NCBI GenBank assembly: GCA_001512635.1
Contig: LFSA01000012.1
Coordinates: 1-32,819, forward strand
Reading direction: 5' to 3'
Source of the DNA: Pelotomaculum sp. DTU098
Lineage (GTDB): Bacteria > Bacillota > Desulfotomaculia > Desulfotomaculales > Pelotomaculaceae
DNA length: 32,819 nt
Shown: positions 15,815 through 23,909 of the stretch, in pieces
Numbering within the stretch: the stretch's first letter is position 1
Layout of the letters: each line of letters starts with the position of its first letter
Notes under the pieces: model-generated
The model's input: only the letters and a program-made list of their open reading frames with translations
Databases searched by the model: none
What the model was told of the DNA's origin: nothing
Made by a program: the position numbers and the translations under genes

Positions 15815-16117
15815 TTGATGCAAAATATGGGATTCATTATACAGCAGATGCAGCAGGTGCAACAGGCTTTAAAGGAGATGAAAATTGAGGTGGGCGACCC
15901 CGCTGGAATCTTCCGGCTGGTTATTAACGGCCAGCAGGAGGTGGCGGGTGTGAAGTTTGACCCGGCGGCGCTAACGCCGGAAAGAATTGAAGAACTTCAA
16001 GAAACCGTAGCCGCTGTCTTTAACAGGGCCATAGTGGAATCAAAACAGATGGTTAAGTCGGAAATTGCCAAAATGACTCAGGGGATGAACCTTCCCAATC
16101 TAACGGGTATGTTTTAA
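15815..16117 (+). CDS. YbaB/EbfC-family nucleoid-associated protein paralogue
   Basis: A 100-residue protein with the YbaB/EbfC plan: an N-terminal helix rich in Gln and Met (IIQQMQQVQQALKEM), a central sheet with LVINGQQEVAGVKFDP, and a C-terminal helix ending IAKMTQGMNLPNLTGMF. YbaB homodimers bind DNA as tweezers-shaped clamps. The usual ybaB lies between dnaX and recR; neither is here, so this is probably a second copy. The start is TTG 15815 eight bases after AAGGGGG, or ATG 15818. A weak AATATATTAG element lies about 35 bases upstream. It is followed 23 bases later by the Gly/Pro-rich protein, so the two are likely co-expressed. Confidence 0.85.
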   Translation: MMQNMGFIIQQMQQVQQALKEMKIEVGDPAGIFRLVINGQQEVAGVKFDPAALTPERIEELQETVAAVFNRAIVESKQMVKSEIAKMTQGMNLPNLTGMF

Positions 16118-16140
16118 AAAGCTTTGGGGGAGTGATTAGC

Positions 16141-16731
16141 TTGGCGCACGAGTTAAAAGGAGGCGGTGCGGCGGAGGAAACGGTAATCAGGCTTTTGGAG
16201 CTGCAGTCCAAATACGGGGTTGACCAGGAAGCCATGCTGATTTACCTGAACTCTGTAAACCTAATGAATATTTTAAGCCTGATTGCCCGGCGCTACGCCG
16301 GTAGCTCCAGCCTGGCCGCTCCGGTCCTGCCGCCGTTGGCTCAGGGCCCGGCTCCGGCCGGCCTTTCCCTGGAAAACCTCCTGGGGACGTTGATGAAGCT
16401 AGGCGGAAACCAGGAGGGAGGAACTGCCCGGGGGGGACAGGGCTTAAATCCGGCTGCCTTGCTGGCCCTTTTGGGAGCGCTTAGTCAAAACGTGGATTTT
16501 ACCAGCCTCTTCAATATGCTGGGCAGCCTGTTTAGCCCGGGCGGTGCCTCAGGACCCGGACCCAGCCCTAGCGGGGAAAAGCAGCAAAAGGATGCCCCGG
16601 CAGGGGATGTTAAGCCGGAGGTTAAGACGGTGATTAAGGATAAGGAGGACAATCAGGTCGTTAAGAGTAGCCCGAAGCGGGAAGTACCGAAGGTAGTGGT
16701 CTGGGATCAGCTGGAAAGCCCAAAAAAGTAA
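16141..16731 (+). CDS. hypothetical Gly/Pro-rich protein, 196 aa
   Basis: No family recognised. The start is TTG 16141, eight to nine bases after GGGGGAG; GTG 16132 is nearly on the site. Residues about 10-50 look helical (EETVIRLLELQSKYG, then YLNSVNLMNILSLIARRY). The middle alternates Gly, Leu and Asn in a low-complexity run with two short hydrophobic helices (LNPAALLALLGALSQ and FTSLFNMLGSLF). The last 55 residues are Lys/Pro/Glu rich and end KVVVWDQLESPKK. It follows the YbaB paralogue by 23 bases and ends at a strong terminator. The short hydrophobic helices could be for membrane or protein association. Function unknown. Confidence 0.65.
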   Translation: MAHELKGGGAAEETVIRLLELQSKYGVDQEAMLIYLNSVNLMNILSLIARRYAGSSSLAAPVLPPLAQGPAPAGLSLENLLGTLMKLGGNQEGGTARGGQGLNPAALLALLGALSQNVDFTSLFNMLGSLFSPGGASGPGPSPSGEKQQKDAPAGDVKPEVKTVIKDKEDNQVVKSSPKREVPKVVVWDQLESPKK

Positions 16732-16766
16732 CATTAAGATAATTCCATCCAGGACCTGTTATTAAG

Positions 16767-16809
16767 AAACGCACCGGAACCACCCTAAGGGGGCTGTCGG
16801 TGCGTTTTA
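16767..16809 (+). terminator. terminator hairpin, possibly bidirectional
   Basis: AAACGCACCG (16767-16776) and CGGTGCGTTT (16798-16807) form a perfect 10-bp stem and continue into TTTA. It lies between the plus-strand gene and the convergent minus-strand gene and could serve both. Confidence 0.85.
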
Positions 16810-16880
16810 TAAGATTAAGGCAAGGGACGGCAGCCGGTCTGGACACCTGCTCCTGCAATTTAAAACGCCAATTCTTTCCC

Positions 16881-17213
16881 TTAAGAAGAAGGGTTAAGGG
16901 GGTTGGAATGATCACCGGGCATCTGAATTGCCGGCCCCTTTCCGTCTTCAACCGGCTCCGCAACCGGCTCCACAGGTTCCGGATCGACAGCGGGGCCTGG
17001 TTTTTGTCCGGCCTGGCCAGGTTGGGCAGGCTGGCCGGGGGCTGTTGAGCCGGACATATTCATGATGGTAGCCTGGATGTTATCAATCCCACTTTTAATA
17101 CTCTGGACGGAGTCTGCTGTGGCCTGAAGCACGGACATCAAGATTTTTAAGTTTCTTTCCACATTAGGGGTGTTTGCCAGCAAGAAAAGCATGGGACTCA
17201 TTATTCGTTTCAT
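16881..17213 (-). CDS. hypothetical small protein, paralogue A, 110 aa
   Basis: A small protein I cannot assign. The ATG at 17213 is eight bases after GGGAGG on the minus strand; the GTG at 17222 touches the site. Residues 1-16 are hydrophobic (MKRIMSPMLFLLANTP), then a helix (NVERNLKILMSVLQATADSVQSI) and a second one (IDNIQATIMNM). The second half is a Pro/Gly/Gln/Glu tail typical of a disordered linker. The first 50 residues resemble the neighbouring gene at 17303-17509, so the two are a duplication. It converges on the YbaB/Gly-Pro gene pair. Confidence 0.65.
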   Translation of the reverse strand: MKRIMSPMLFLLANTPNVERNLKILMSVLQATADSVQSIKSGIDNIQATIMNMSGSTAPGQPAQPGQAGQKPGPAVDPEPVEPVAEPVEDGKGPAIQMPGDHSNPLNPSS

Positions 17214-17302
17214 TAAGAACACCTCCCAATAAAAAATAGAGCCGGCCTAAAAATTAAGCCTGTCGAACAAGCGTAACTGGTTAAGCAGGGGCGAAAAAAA
17301 CG

Positions 17303-17509
17303 TCAGCGTGGGTCGCCCTGGGTTTCCGTTTTCGTTTCGGCCAGGGTCATCATCAGGGGCGCCATGGTGGCATGAAAGCTGTCCAGGCCGTTTTGGATGT
17401 TGATTACCGATTCCTTAGTTGCCTGGATAAAGGAATGGAGGTTTTCTAATTTTTTAACAGATTCCGGACTGACGGCCAGCATGAAGAGAATTGGAAGCAG
17501 GCGGTACAA
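17303..17509 (-). CDS. hypothetical small protein, paralogue B, 68 aa
   Basis: A short relative of the protein at 16881-17213, with matching blocks: LYRLLPILFMLAVSP against KRIMSPMLFLLANTP, then IQATKESVINIQNG against LQATADSVQSIKSG. The TTG at 17509 gives a start aligned with its paralogue, with AAAGGAG 12 bases before it. In-frame TTG codons at 17521 and 17602 are alternatives; the latter would add 31 residues and has a weaker AAAGGA. It lacks the long proline tail of paralogue A. It lies 80-90 bases upstream of paralogue A, so the pair may be one transcript. Confidence 0.6.
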   Translation of the reverse strand: MYRLLPILFMLAVSPESVKKLENLHSFIQATKESVINIQNGLDSFHATMAPLMMTLAETKTETQGDPR

Positions 17510-17804
17510 GGGTGTTGACAACTCCTTTCTTTGGGGGTTGGAGAATGAATAACCCACGGGATCTCTGCTAAAGGCCGGGTCAGCAGGGGCCCCGCCCCTC
17601 AACCGGATCCTTTAACGCGCCTTTAAATATCTTATGTTTAATCCAATTAATCTGTTACTGCCTAAGCCCGCGCAGCACCGGGACCCCCGGGGAGCGCTGG
17701 CAGGCGCGCAGCTCAAGGGGCAGGACATTCTTCTGGTTAAGATAGCCTTGCTCAGGAATAATGACCGGGTGGGCGGAAAGAATAAGGCCAAAGGGGGAAA
17801 GAGT

Positions 17805-18251
17805 ATGACCTTAAAAGTCTTGCCCCTGGTTATAGCTGCGCTTTCAGGGGTTGCCATGGCCATCCAGGGTTCTCTAAACTCTGCCCTGGGCAAAGTGATA
17901 GGGCTCTGGGAAACCACATTTGTCGTGCATCTCACGGGGCTTTTGCTGGTGGTGGTCCTGCTTTTTGTTTGCAGGATCGGGGACGGCTGCCTGGCAAATT
18001 TCTTACAGGCGCCCTGGTACACCTACCTGGGTGGAATTCTGGGAGTATTAATTGTTTACGGTGTCGTCAGGAGCATTCCCAAAGTCGGTGTAGCTCCGGC
18101 AACCACCGCCATTATTCTGGGACAGGTCCTGACGGCCAGCCTTGTGGACCATTTTGGCCTCTTCGGTATGAACAAGATTCCTTTCTCCGTTTATAACCTG
18201 CTGGGTACGCTTATGATGGCAGGGGGGGCCTGGCTGATTCTAAAACAATAG
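17805..18251 (+). CDS. YdcZ/DUF606 small membrane protein, DMT superfamily
   Basis: A 148-residue protein with about five membrane helices: VLPLVIAALSGVAMAIQG, the segment FVVHLTGLLLVVVLLFV, TYLGGILGVLIVYGVV, TTAIILGQVLTASLV and LLGTLMMAGGAWLIL. The AIQGSLNSALGK block after the first helix and the GQVLTASLVDHFG block are the hallmark of the YdcZ family, in which half-size DMT proteins usually act in pairs; here only one gene is present. The ATG at 17805 follows AAGGGGG by eight bases. The frame open to 17634 has no ribosome site. Transported substrate unknown. Confidence 0.85.
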   Translation: MTLKVLPLVIAALSGVAMAIQGSLNSALGKVIGLWETTFVVHLTGLLLVVVLLFVCRIGDGCLANFLQAPWYTYLGGILGVLIVYGVVRSIPKVGVAPATTAIILGQVLTASLVDHFGLFGMNKIPFSVYNLLGTLMMAGGAWLILKQ

Positions 18252-18322
18252 GATTAAGAACTTAAGAGGGGAGCGGACGGGGATGGTTTACCTCAAGGCC
18301 TGCCCTTGAACCCCGGCTCTTC

Positions 18323-19042
18323 TCAGATAATAAAACCAAGGGTTAAGATTAAAAGGAAACCGGCCAGCATGCCCAGGTGGGCCAGGGTCTTGCTGCCCCG
18401 GCGTGATTCCGGGGCCAGTTCTCCCAGCACGATGTAGGTCATGGCGCCGGCGGCAAAGGCCAGAAGTAAACCGATAAAAGTGCGGGAAGCTTCCACCAGA
18501 ACCAGCCCGACGAAGGTGCCCAGGGGGGTAATCAGGCTGATCAGCATATTGATTGCCAGCACCCGTGCTGCGCTGCAGCCGCCGTACCTTAAGGGAGCGG
18601 CGGTTGCCATCCCTTCGGGAATATTGTGCAGGCCGATGGCGATGACCAAAAGGGGCCCCAGTTTTTCCGCAGCGGCGAAGCCCGCGGCAATGGCAAAACC
18701 CTCCGGAAGGTCATGCAGGGCTATACCCAGGGCGATCAAATAGCCCATCTTCAGGTAATCCCTGCCTGGCCGGGCAACAGGTGCCGATGGATGCAGGAGC
18801 AGGTCCAGGGCAGCCATCAGGAGGGTGCCTCCCAGGAACCCCTTGAGGGCCAGCAGGGGGGTTCCGTACTCCAGGGAGGAGGGGAGCAGGTCGCAGAGGA
18901 TGACTGCAGACATAATGCCCGCAGCAAGTCCCAGCATGAGGGAAAGGGCGCCGGGGCGCAGGCTGCCGCAGGCGATCACCAGCAGCGCTCCCAGGCATGT
19001 TCCCAGTCCGGCGACTAACCCCAGCAGGACAATGCTTCCCAA
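18323..19042 (-). CDS. ZIP-family divalent metal transporter
   Basis: A 239-residue inner-membrane protein of the ZIP type (ZupT-like), which imports zinc and related metals. HDLPEG at 110-115 and HNIPEG at 139-144 form the paired metal-binding helices IV and V of the family. About eight hydrophobic segments can be seen. A cytoplasmic loop of some 15 residues (HPSAPVARPGRDYLK) stands where the histidine-rich loop is in many ZIPs; it has only one histidine. The start is TTG at 19042 after GGGGGGA. It is downstream of the L,D-transpeptidase on the same strand but 118 bases apart. No Zur-like site is obvious. Confidence 0.9.
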   Translation of the reverse strand: MGSIVLLGLVAGLGTCLGALLVIACGSLRPGALSLMLGLAAGIMSAVILCDLLPSSLEYGTPLLALKGFLGGTLLMAALDLLLHPSAPVARPGRDYLKMGYLIALGIALHDLPEGFAIAAGFAAAEKLGPLLVIAIGLHNIPEGMATAAPLRYGGCSAARVLAINMLISLITPLGTFVGLVLVEASRTFIGLLLAFAAGAMTYIVLGELAPESRRGSKTLAHLGMLAGFLLILTLGFII

Positions 19043-19159
19043 CTTTCCCCCCGCCTTTAACCGCTGTTGTCTTAATCGATCTTATTAGGCGGGGGTTGAG
19101 GGTAGACCAAAAAGATGATTTAAGGCAGGTGTCCGGGTTATTCTTAAGCCCGGGGAGCC

Positions 19160-19741
19160 TTAGGGAATGATAATGCTCTGGCCTGGATAGATCAGGTCCG
19201 GGTTGGACAGCTGGTTAGCCTGGATGATGGACTCCAGGTTTACCTTGTACTTTTCGGCAATACTCCACAGGCTATCACCGGGCTGGACAATATGCTTGCG
19301 TGCGCCGTCCTGGGAGCCGGCCGGGGGGTTTTTCAGTTTTGGCCCCGGGTTATTTTGCCGGGCAGCCTCGTCCTTTCCGGAGATGATTTCCACCGGGGTT
19401 CCGATGGGTATCCTGGGAAAAAGCTCTTCAATGTCATGGTTATACATGCGGATACAACCGTTGGAAACATAACCGCCTATGGACGAAGGATTGTTCGTCC
19501 CGTGGATGCCGTAGTTTCCATTGGGGATAGATAATCCCATCCAGCGTGTTCCCAGAACGCCTCCGGGATTGATAATTTTGACCACGACTTTATACTTGCC
19601 CGTGGGCGTCGGTGTTGATGGCTTTCCCACACCGACGGGATATGTCCGGACGGTCTTGTTCCCCTCCACATGGGAAAGCTGCCGGGTGGAAAGGTTGATT
19701 AACAGGTAACTGCCGTAGGCGCGTGTCATTGTCTCTGTCAT
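19160..19741 (-). CDS. L,D-transpeptidase (YkuD domain) with C-terminal LysM
   Basis: Forms 3-3 cross-links in peptidoglycan or links proteins to it. The catalytic motif reads H80-G-T then S94-N-G-C96-I-R-M, with C96 as the nucleophile. The LysM domain is at about 150-193 (VQPGDSLWSIAEKY). The ATG at 19741 follows AAGGAGG by four bases; an ATG at 19756 lies upstream of that site. The Bacillus YkuD has LysM at the N-terminus, the reverse order. No signal peptide is present, as for Bacillus YkuD, which is a spore protein. A role in the spore cortex or coat boundary would fit this region but is inferred. Confidence 0.92.
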   Translation of the reverse strand: MTETMTRAYGSYLLINLSTRQLSHVEGNKTVRTYPVGVGKPSTPTPTGKYKVVVKIINPGGVLGTRWMGLSIPNGNYGIHGTNNPSSIGGYVSNGCIRMYNHDIEELFPRIPIGTPVEIISGKDEAARQNNPGPKLKNPPAGSQDGARKHIVQPGDSLWSIAEKYKVNLESIIQANQLSNPDLIYPGQSIIIP

Positions 19742-20181
19742 GTCAGCCTCCTTCATAAATTTTAGAAAGGTTTTTCCTTTAGTTTATGAGTTTGCTTCTT
19801 AAAAAGAGCCCGGATTAACATTTGTATGTTTTTCCTTATCCAGGGTATTATTTTTGACGATAATTGCGGGTACGGGCTGCAGCGGCCCGGAGGATCCGGG
19901 TGAACTGGCTGTGACTCTGGCAGCGGCGGGGTTGAGAGGTCGCCTGACCCTGGCAATATAACCTTTAGGAGAGTAGTTCCCCATGCCGCTTGCGGCACCA
20001 GGAAGGATGAAAATATCTATTTTCAGGATCCTTTAAGCGGCTTGGCAGGTAATAAAAAAACAGGATCCCGGAAAGGAAATATGAAATGGTGCGGGGAAGT
20101 ATTAATCCCTCGCTTTTCTTTTTGGGAGCAATTTCTATCTGAACGAAAAAACTATTACAGAAAGGGCGGTGGCTGGTTGAC
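19742..20181. other. divergent 440-bp region between L,D-transpeptidase and ispE
   Basis: No supported gene. A minus-strand frame at 19762-19998 has no ribosome site and low-complexity content. A perfect TGCCGC-TT-GCGGCA inverted repeat lies at 19983-19996. The genes veg and sspF, which stand near here in Bacillus, were not found. I saw no convincing promoter pair on either strand. Confidence 0.4.
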
Positions 20182-21042
20182 GTGGCAATGATGGTCAAAG
20201 CCCGGGCAAAGATCAATTTGGCCCTGGATGTGTTTGAAAAAAGGCCGGACGGTTATCACGAAGTGGAGATGGTGATGCAGAGCATCGAGCTTCACGACTG
20301 CCTGGAGTTCACTCCTGTTCCCGAAGGGATAACCCTTCTGGTGGAAAACGGGGATGTCCCGGCCGGCGAGGACAATCTGGTCTACCGGGCGGCTAAATCT
20401 ATCAGCACTTATGCCGGGGTCCGGAGCGGCGTTGAGATCCGCCTCAAGAAAGCCATCCCTGTGGCCGCCGGTCTGGGCGGCGGGTCGGCGGACGCTGCGG
20501 CTACCCTGGCAGGTTTAAATAAAATCTGGGAACTGGGGCTTACCCTGCGGGAGTTGATGATGCTGGGTGAGCAACTGGGGTCCGATGTACCCTTCTGCCT
20601 GATGGAAGGAACAGCCCTGGCCCGGGGCAGGGGGGAAAAGCTGGAAAGGCTCCCGCCCTGTCCTCCCCTGGGTCTGGTCCTGGTCAAGCCTCCCTTCGGT
20701 GTTTCCACAGCTTCGGTCTACCGTGCCTATGTACCCGGCAAGCTGGAAAAGAAACCGCATTGCAGGAATATGGTAGAAGCAATTGAAAACAGGGATCCCG
20801 GCGCCATAGCCCGGTCCCTGTATAATGCCCTGGAGCCGGTCACCTTTGCCATGCACCCGGAGGTTGCTGAAATTAAGGAAAGGCTTTTGGAGGCAGGAGC
20901 TCTGGGCGCTCTGATGAGCGGCAGCGGTCCCACCGTTTTCGGTATGTCCAGGAATTTGCAGGATGCCCGTACTGTGGCGGGCCGCTATCAAAAAATTGGT
21001 AATGAGCAAGTACTGGTTAGCAGGACCTGGAATTCAGCTTGA
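20182..21042 (+). CDS. ispE: 4-diphosphocytidyl-2-C-methyl-D-erythritol kinase
   Basis: IspE phosphorylates CDP-methylerythritol in the MEP pathway of isoprenoid synthesis, using ATP. It is a GHMP kinase: KARAKINLALDV at the start, PVAAGLGGGSADAAA at residues 93-107 (the phosphate-binding loop), and LMSGSGPTVFG near the C-terminus. Length of 286 residues is normal. The GTG at 20182 is nine bases after the GGCGGTGG site; ATG codons at 20188 and 20191 are possible alternatives and would match relatives that begin near VKARAKINL. Its place upstream of a regulator and spoVG is the usual Firmicutes order. Confidence 0.97.
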   Translation: MAMMVKARAKINLALDVFEKRPDGYHEVEMVMQSIELHDCLEFTPVPEGITLLVENGDVPAGEDNLVYRAAKSISTYAGVRSGVEIRLKKAIPVAAGLGGGSADAAATLAGLNKIWELGLTLRELMMLGEQLGSDVPFCLMEGTALARGRGEKLERLPPCPPLGLVLVKPPFGVSTASVYRAYVPGKLEKKPHCRNMVEAIENRDPGAIARSLYNALEPVTFAMHPEVAEIKERLLEAGALGALMSGSGPTVFGMSRNLQDARTVAGRYQKIGNEQVLVSRTWNSA

Positions 21043-21132
21043 AAATGAACATTCTTGCACTTACCTGCCAGCAGCGTTAAAATAATAATGGACCTTTATT
21101 TGTAATAAGCTAAATATAAAGGGGGGACTGAG

Positions 21133-21813
21133 ATGGAGCAACCCAGACTGGTGCCGATTAAACTTGATAATTACAAGCCCCTGCGGGAGATGGTTTTTGA
21201 GTCCCTCCGGGAAGCTATTATCCTGGGCCGGCTTAAACCGGGAGAGCGCTTGATGGAAATCCAGCTGGCGGAAGAAATGGGCGTCAGCCGGACTCCGGTG
21301 AGGGAGGCCATCCGCAAACTTGAACTGGAAGGTTTTGTGGTCATGGTTCCCCGCAAGGGAGCCTATGTGGCTGGTATCTCTGTTAAGGATATTGTTGATG
21401 TTTTTGAAGTCAGGGCGGCCCTGGAGGGCCTTGCCGCCGCGCTGGCGGCGGAGCGGATCACCAGCGAGGAGATGGACCAGCTGGAAATGTCCCTCCTCAG
21501 AATCAATGCCAATGCTGAGGAAGACCTTGACGTTATCGTCGAGGGGGATTCCGCCTTCCACAGTCTGATTTACCAGGCCTCCCGCAACCAGCGGCTGGTT
21601 CAAATCATTACCCACTTGCAGGAACAGATCCATCGTTTCAGGATGACCTCATTGGCTCAACCGGGCCGGACTAAAGTTGCCCTGGAAGAGCACAAAAAAA
21701 TTGTAGAAGCAATTTCGGACCGTAATATAGAATTGGCCCAGGCCCTGGCCACCGAACATATTGAGAACGCGGAACAAAGCCTCTTGAATGCCCTCAGAGA
21801 GGAAGAATCCTGA
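21133..21813 (+). CDS. GntR-family regulator, FadR/FCD type
   Basis: A 226-residue cytoplasmic DNA-binding regulator. The winged helix is at about 15-80 (LRPGERLMEIQLAEEMGVSR-type region, then TPVREAIRKLELEGFV), and the rest is the all-helical FCD ligand-binding domain (VFEVRAALEGLAAALAA, FHSLIYQASRNQRL, EHKKIVEAI). Acidic and histidine residues of the FCD metal site are present. The ATG follows AAAGGGGGGA. Its stop overlaps the ATG of the next gene as TGATG. In Bacillus purR occupies this slot; this is a different family. The effector is unknown. Confidence 0.92.
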   Translation: MEQPRLVPIKLDNYKPLREMVFESLREAIILGRLKPGERLMEIQLAEEMGVSRTPVREAIRKLELEGFVVMVPRKGAYVAGISVKDIVDVFEVRAALEGLAAALAAERITSEEMDQLEMSLLRINANAEEDLDVIVEGDSAFHSLIYQASRNQRLVQIITHLQEQIHRFRMTSLAQPGRTKVALEEHKKIVEAISDRNIELAQALATEHIENAEQSLLNALREEES

Positions 21814-22604
21814 TGGTGGACGCCATTGTTCTGGCCGGGAGCAGCAACGACGGCCCGCTGAAGGACTGCAGCTCTGCCCGTTATGAGGCGTTAATACCGG
21901 TTGGCTCCAAGATAATGGTAGAGTATGTTGTGGAGGCGCTCTTGCAAGCCCGCGGCATCAGGCGGGTGCTGGTCGTCGGACCCGCCGCGGATTTAACGCC
22001 GGTGCTGGCGGGCGAGAGGGTATCTGTGGTGGAATCAGCCGGAGGGATCATAGAAAACATTGAGGTGGGCTTGAAACACCTGGCCGGGGAGCGGAGAGTC
22101 CTGCTGGTGACTTCAGACATTCCCATGTTAACACCCCAGGCTGTGGAGAACTTTCTGGAATTGTGTGGAGATATGTCGGGTGATTTATACTACCCCATCA
22201 TATCCAAAGAGGAAGTGGAAACAAAGTATCCCTCCACCAGGCGCACCTACGTGACCTTAAAGGAAGGTGTTTTTACCGGGGGGAACATGTTTTTATTAAA
22301 CCCGGATATTTACCACAAATGTCTTGAAAATGGCCAAAAAATAATCAGCCTGCGGAAAAAACCCCTGAGCTTGTGCCGCCTTTTGGGTGTGGGGTTCGTC
22401 ATTAAATTCCTCCTGCGCTCGCTGACCCTGGCCGAGGCCGAAAGAAAGGTCTGCCAGCTGCTGGGTATGATTAAAGGAGTTGTGGTGGTTTCGAAATACC
22501 CGGAGGTAGGTGTTGATATCGATAAACCCAAAGACCTGGAGCTGGCCTGTAAAGCCATGGGGGTTCCGCTAAGACCCGAAAATATAGCTGAGAGAACCTG
22601 TTAG
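21813..22604 (+). CDS. MobA/CobY-like nucleotidyltransferase
   Basis: A 263-residue protein with a GT-A nucleotidyltransferase fold. It starts MVDAIVLAGSSNDGPL, a diverged form of the LAGGxSxRMG nucleotide loop in which the second glycine and the Arg-Met pair are missing. SDIPMLTP is the metal-binding DxD-like motif, and VGVDIDKPKDLELA at the end is common to this family. It overlaps the GntR gene by one base (TGATG), so the two are translationally coupled. Substrate cannot be told: molybdopterin, adenosylcobinamide phosphate or sugar phosphate are all possible. It lies in the ispE-glmU chain, close to other NDP-sugar work. Confidence 0.8.
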   Translation: MVDAIVLAGSSNDGPLKDCSSARYEALIPVGSKIMVEYVVEALLQARGIRRVLVVGPAADLTPVLAGERVSVVESAGGIIENIEVGLKHLAGERRVLLVTSDIPMLTPQAVENFLELCGDMSGDLYYPIISKEEVETKYPSTRRTYVTLKEGVFTGGNMFLLNPDIYHKCLENGQKIISLRKKPLSLCRLLGVGFVIKFLLRSLTLAEAERKVCQLLGMIKGVVVVSKYPEVGVDIDKPKDLELACKAMGVPLRPENIAERTC

Positions 22605-22637
22605 CCCCGGAAAGTCCTTATAACCGGGGCTTTTTTA
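22604..22637 (+). terminator. rho-independent terminator
   Basis: GCCCCGG (22604-22610) and CCGGGGC (22624-22630) form a 7-bp GC stem followed by TTTTTT. It begins inside the stop codon of the nucleotidyltransferase. Confidence 0.93.
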
Positions 22638-22716
22638 TTGGAAGAATGGAGAAATTTCTTCTCCAGTGACAGGGCCGGCCCTTCCGGCATAACCTGTAAA
22701 AAACCGGGGGTGGAAC

Positions 22717-23778
22717 ATGGCCCTTGAAGTCATCGAGGTTTCCTCGCCAAAGGAAATGCACCTGTTTAATGTTTTTCCCGGGAACATCTACCGGGCTCAG
22801 CACAGGGCGCCCTGCTTTCCTGTGCTTGAATTAAGCCGCCTGCAGGAGGAGGGTCTTTTTGCAAGAGTGCAGGCCCAGCCCTTTCTGGCGGTAAGGGACT
22901 CCCGGGTCGTGGGGCGGGTTGCCGCTGCTGTCCATGCAGCTCTTTTCCGGGATAAAACCGGTTTTTTCGGGTATTTTGAAACAATCAACGATCCCGAGGT
23001 TGCTGCAGCCCTTTTACACCGGACCGCAGACTGGCTGGGAAAGAGTGGCGTCAAAAAAATGATTGGCCCTGTGGACCTTAGCCCCCACGAACGGCTGGGT
23101 TTACTGGTGGAGGGTTTTGGGGGCTACCACAATCCGGGTATGCCCTACAATCCCCCCTACTATCAGACCCTGCTGGAGCAGTGCGGGTTGGCGACAGAAA
23201 TTGATTTATTCGCCTACCACGGCGATCTGCGCAGTCCCCTGCCCCAGAAACTGGTCCGGGTGGCGGAACGCTGTGCTGGAAAACCGCAGCTCAAATTAAG
23301 AAGTTTTAATCCCCTGGATCTCCAGGGCGAGGGGGAGATCCTTGCCGCCATTCACAACGGTTCCCTGGACGTAATCTGGGGTTTTACGGATCTCTCCCCG
23401 GCGGAGGGAACGGCTGTCTGGAAAAGAATAAAGGGTTATTTCGACCCCAGGCTGGCCCTGATCGCTGAAATGAACGGGCAGCCTGCCGGCCTGTGCCTCG
23501 CTCTCAGGCCTGCCGGGACAGGGTCATTTTCCAGCTTGGCCGGACAGTTCAACGCCCGCCTCGCCCTCCTGGCCGTGCTTCCCCGCTATCGCTTGCAGGG
23601 GCTGGAAGCGCTCCTGATCCTGGAGTGTTTTCGCCGGGCCCGGCACCTGGGCGTTGTTACAATAGAGTTTTCCCTTATAGCAGAAAACAATGTGATGATG
23701 AATCGGATCATCAAAAAACTCGGGGCATTAAAAAGGAGCAGGGTTTACCGGATATACAAGAAAATGATAATGGCATGA
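22717..23778 (+). CDS. GNAT-like acyltransferase family protein
   Basis: A 353-residue cytoplasmic protein. The patterns GFFGYFETINDPEVAAAL, KKMIGPVDLSPHERLGLLVEGF and MPYNPPYYQTLLEQCG are typical of a GNAT-related family of 350-400 residues that I know as uncharacterised. The C-terminal third holds a GNAT-like core with LALLAVLPRYRLQGLEALL and ENNVMMNRIIKKLG, the part that in GNAT enzymes binds acyl-CoA. ATG 22717 stands after GGGGGTGG. It has its own terminator upstream and a 380-base gap before spoVG. The acceptor substrate is unknown. Confidence 0.7.
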   Translation: MALEVIEVSSPKEMHLFNVFPGNIYRAQHRAPCFPVLELSRLQEEGLFARVQAQPFLAVRDSRVVGRVAAAVHAALFRDKTGFFGYFETINDPEVAAALLHRTADWLGKSGVKKMIGPVDLSPHERLGLLVEGFGGYHNPGMPYNPPYYQTLLEQCGLATEIDLFAYHGDLRSPLPQKLVRVAERCAGKPQLKLRSFNPLDLQGEGEILAAIHNGSLDVIWGFTDLSPAEGTAVWKRIKGYFDPRLALIAEMNGQPAGLCLALRPAGTGSFSSLAGQFNARLALLAVLPRYRLQGLEALLILECFRRARHLGVVTIEFSLIAENNVMMNRIIKKLGALKRSRVYRIYKKMIMA

Positions 23779-23909
23779 ATAAAAGGGAGAGTGGCCGGCA
23801 CCCCTTCTGGCATAATTATCCGTAGGGGGCTGGCTATTCTTCAGCAAAAGGTCCTGACCGGCCGGGCTTAGTTTTCGGGCAAAAGCTGCTGCCGCGCTGT
23901 TTCACCGGA

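Noticed and set aside
19742-19860. Sigma-E-like CATACA element upstream of the L,D-transpeptidase on the minus strand
   Set aside because: CATACAAAT is present, but there is no -35 element at the right spacing.
19762-19998. 78-codon minus-strand ORF
   Set aside because: No ribosome binding site, low-complexity peptide, and an intergenic setting. No family resemblance.
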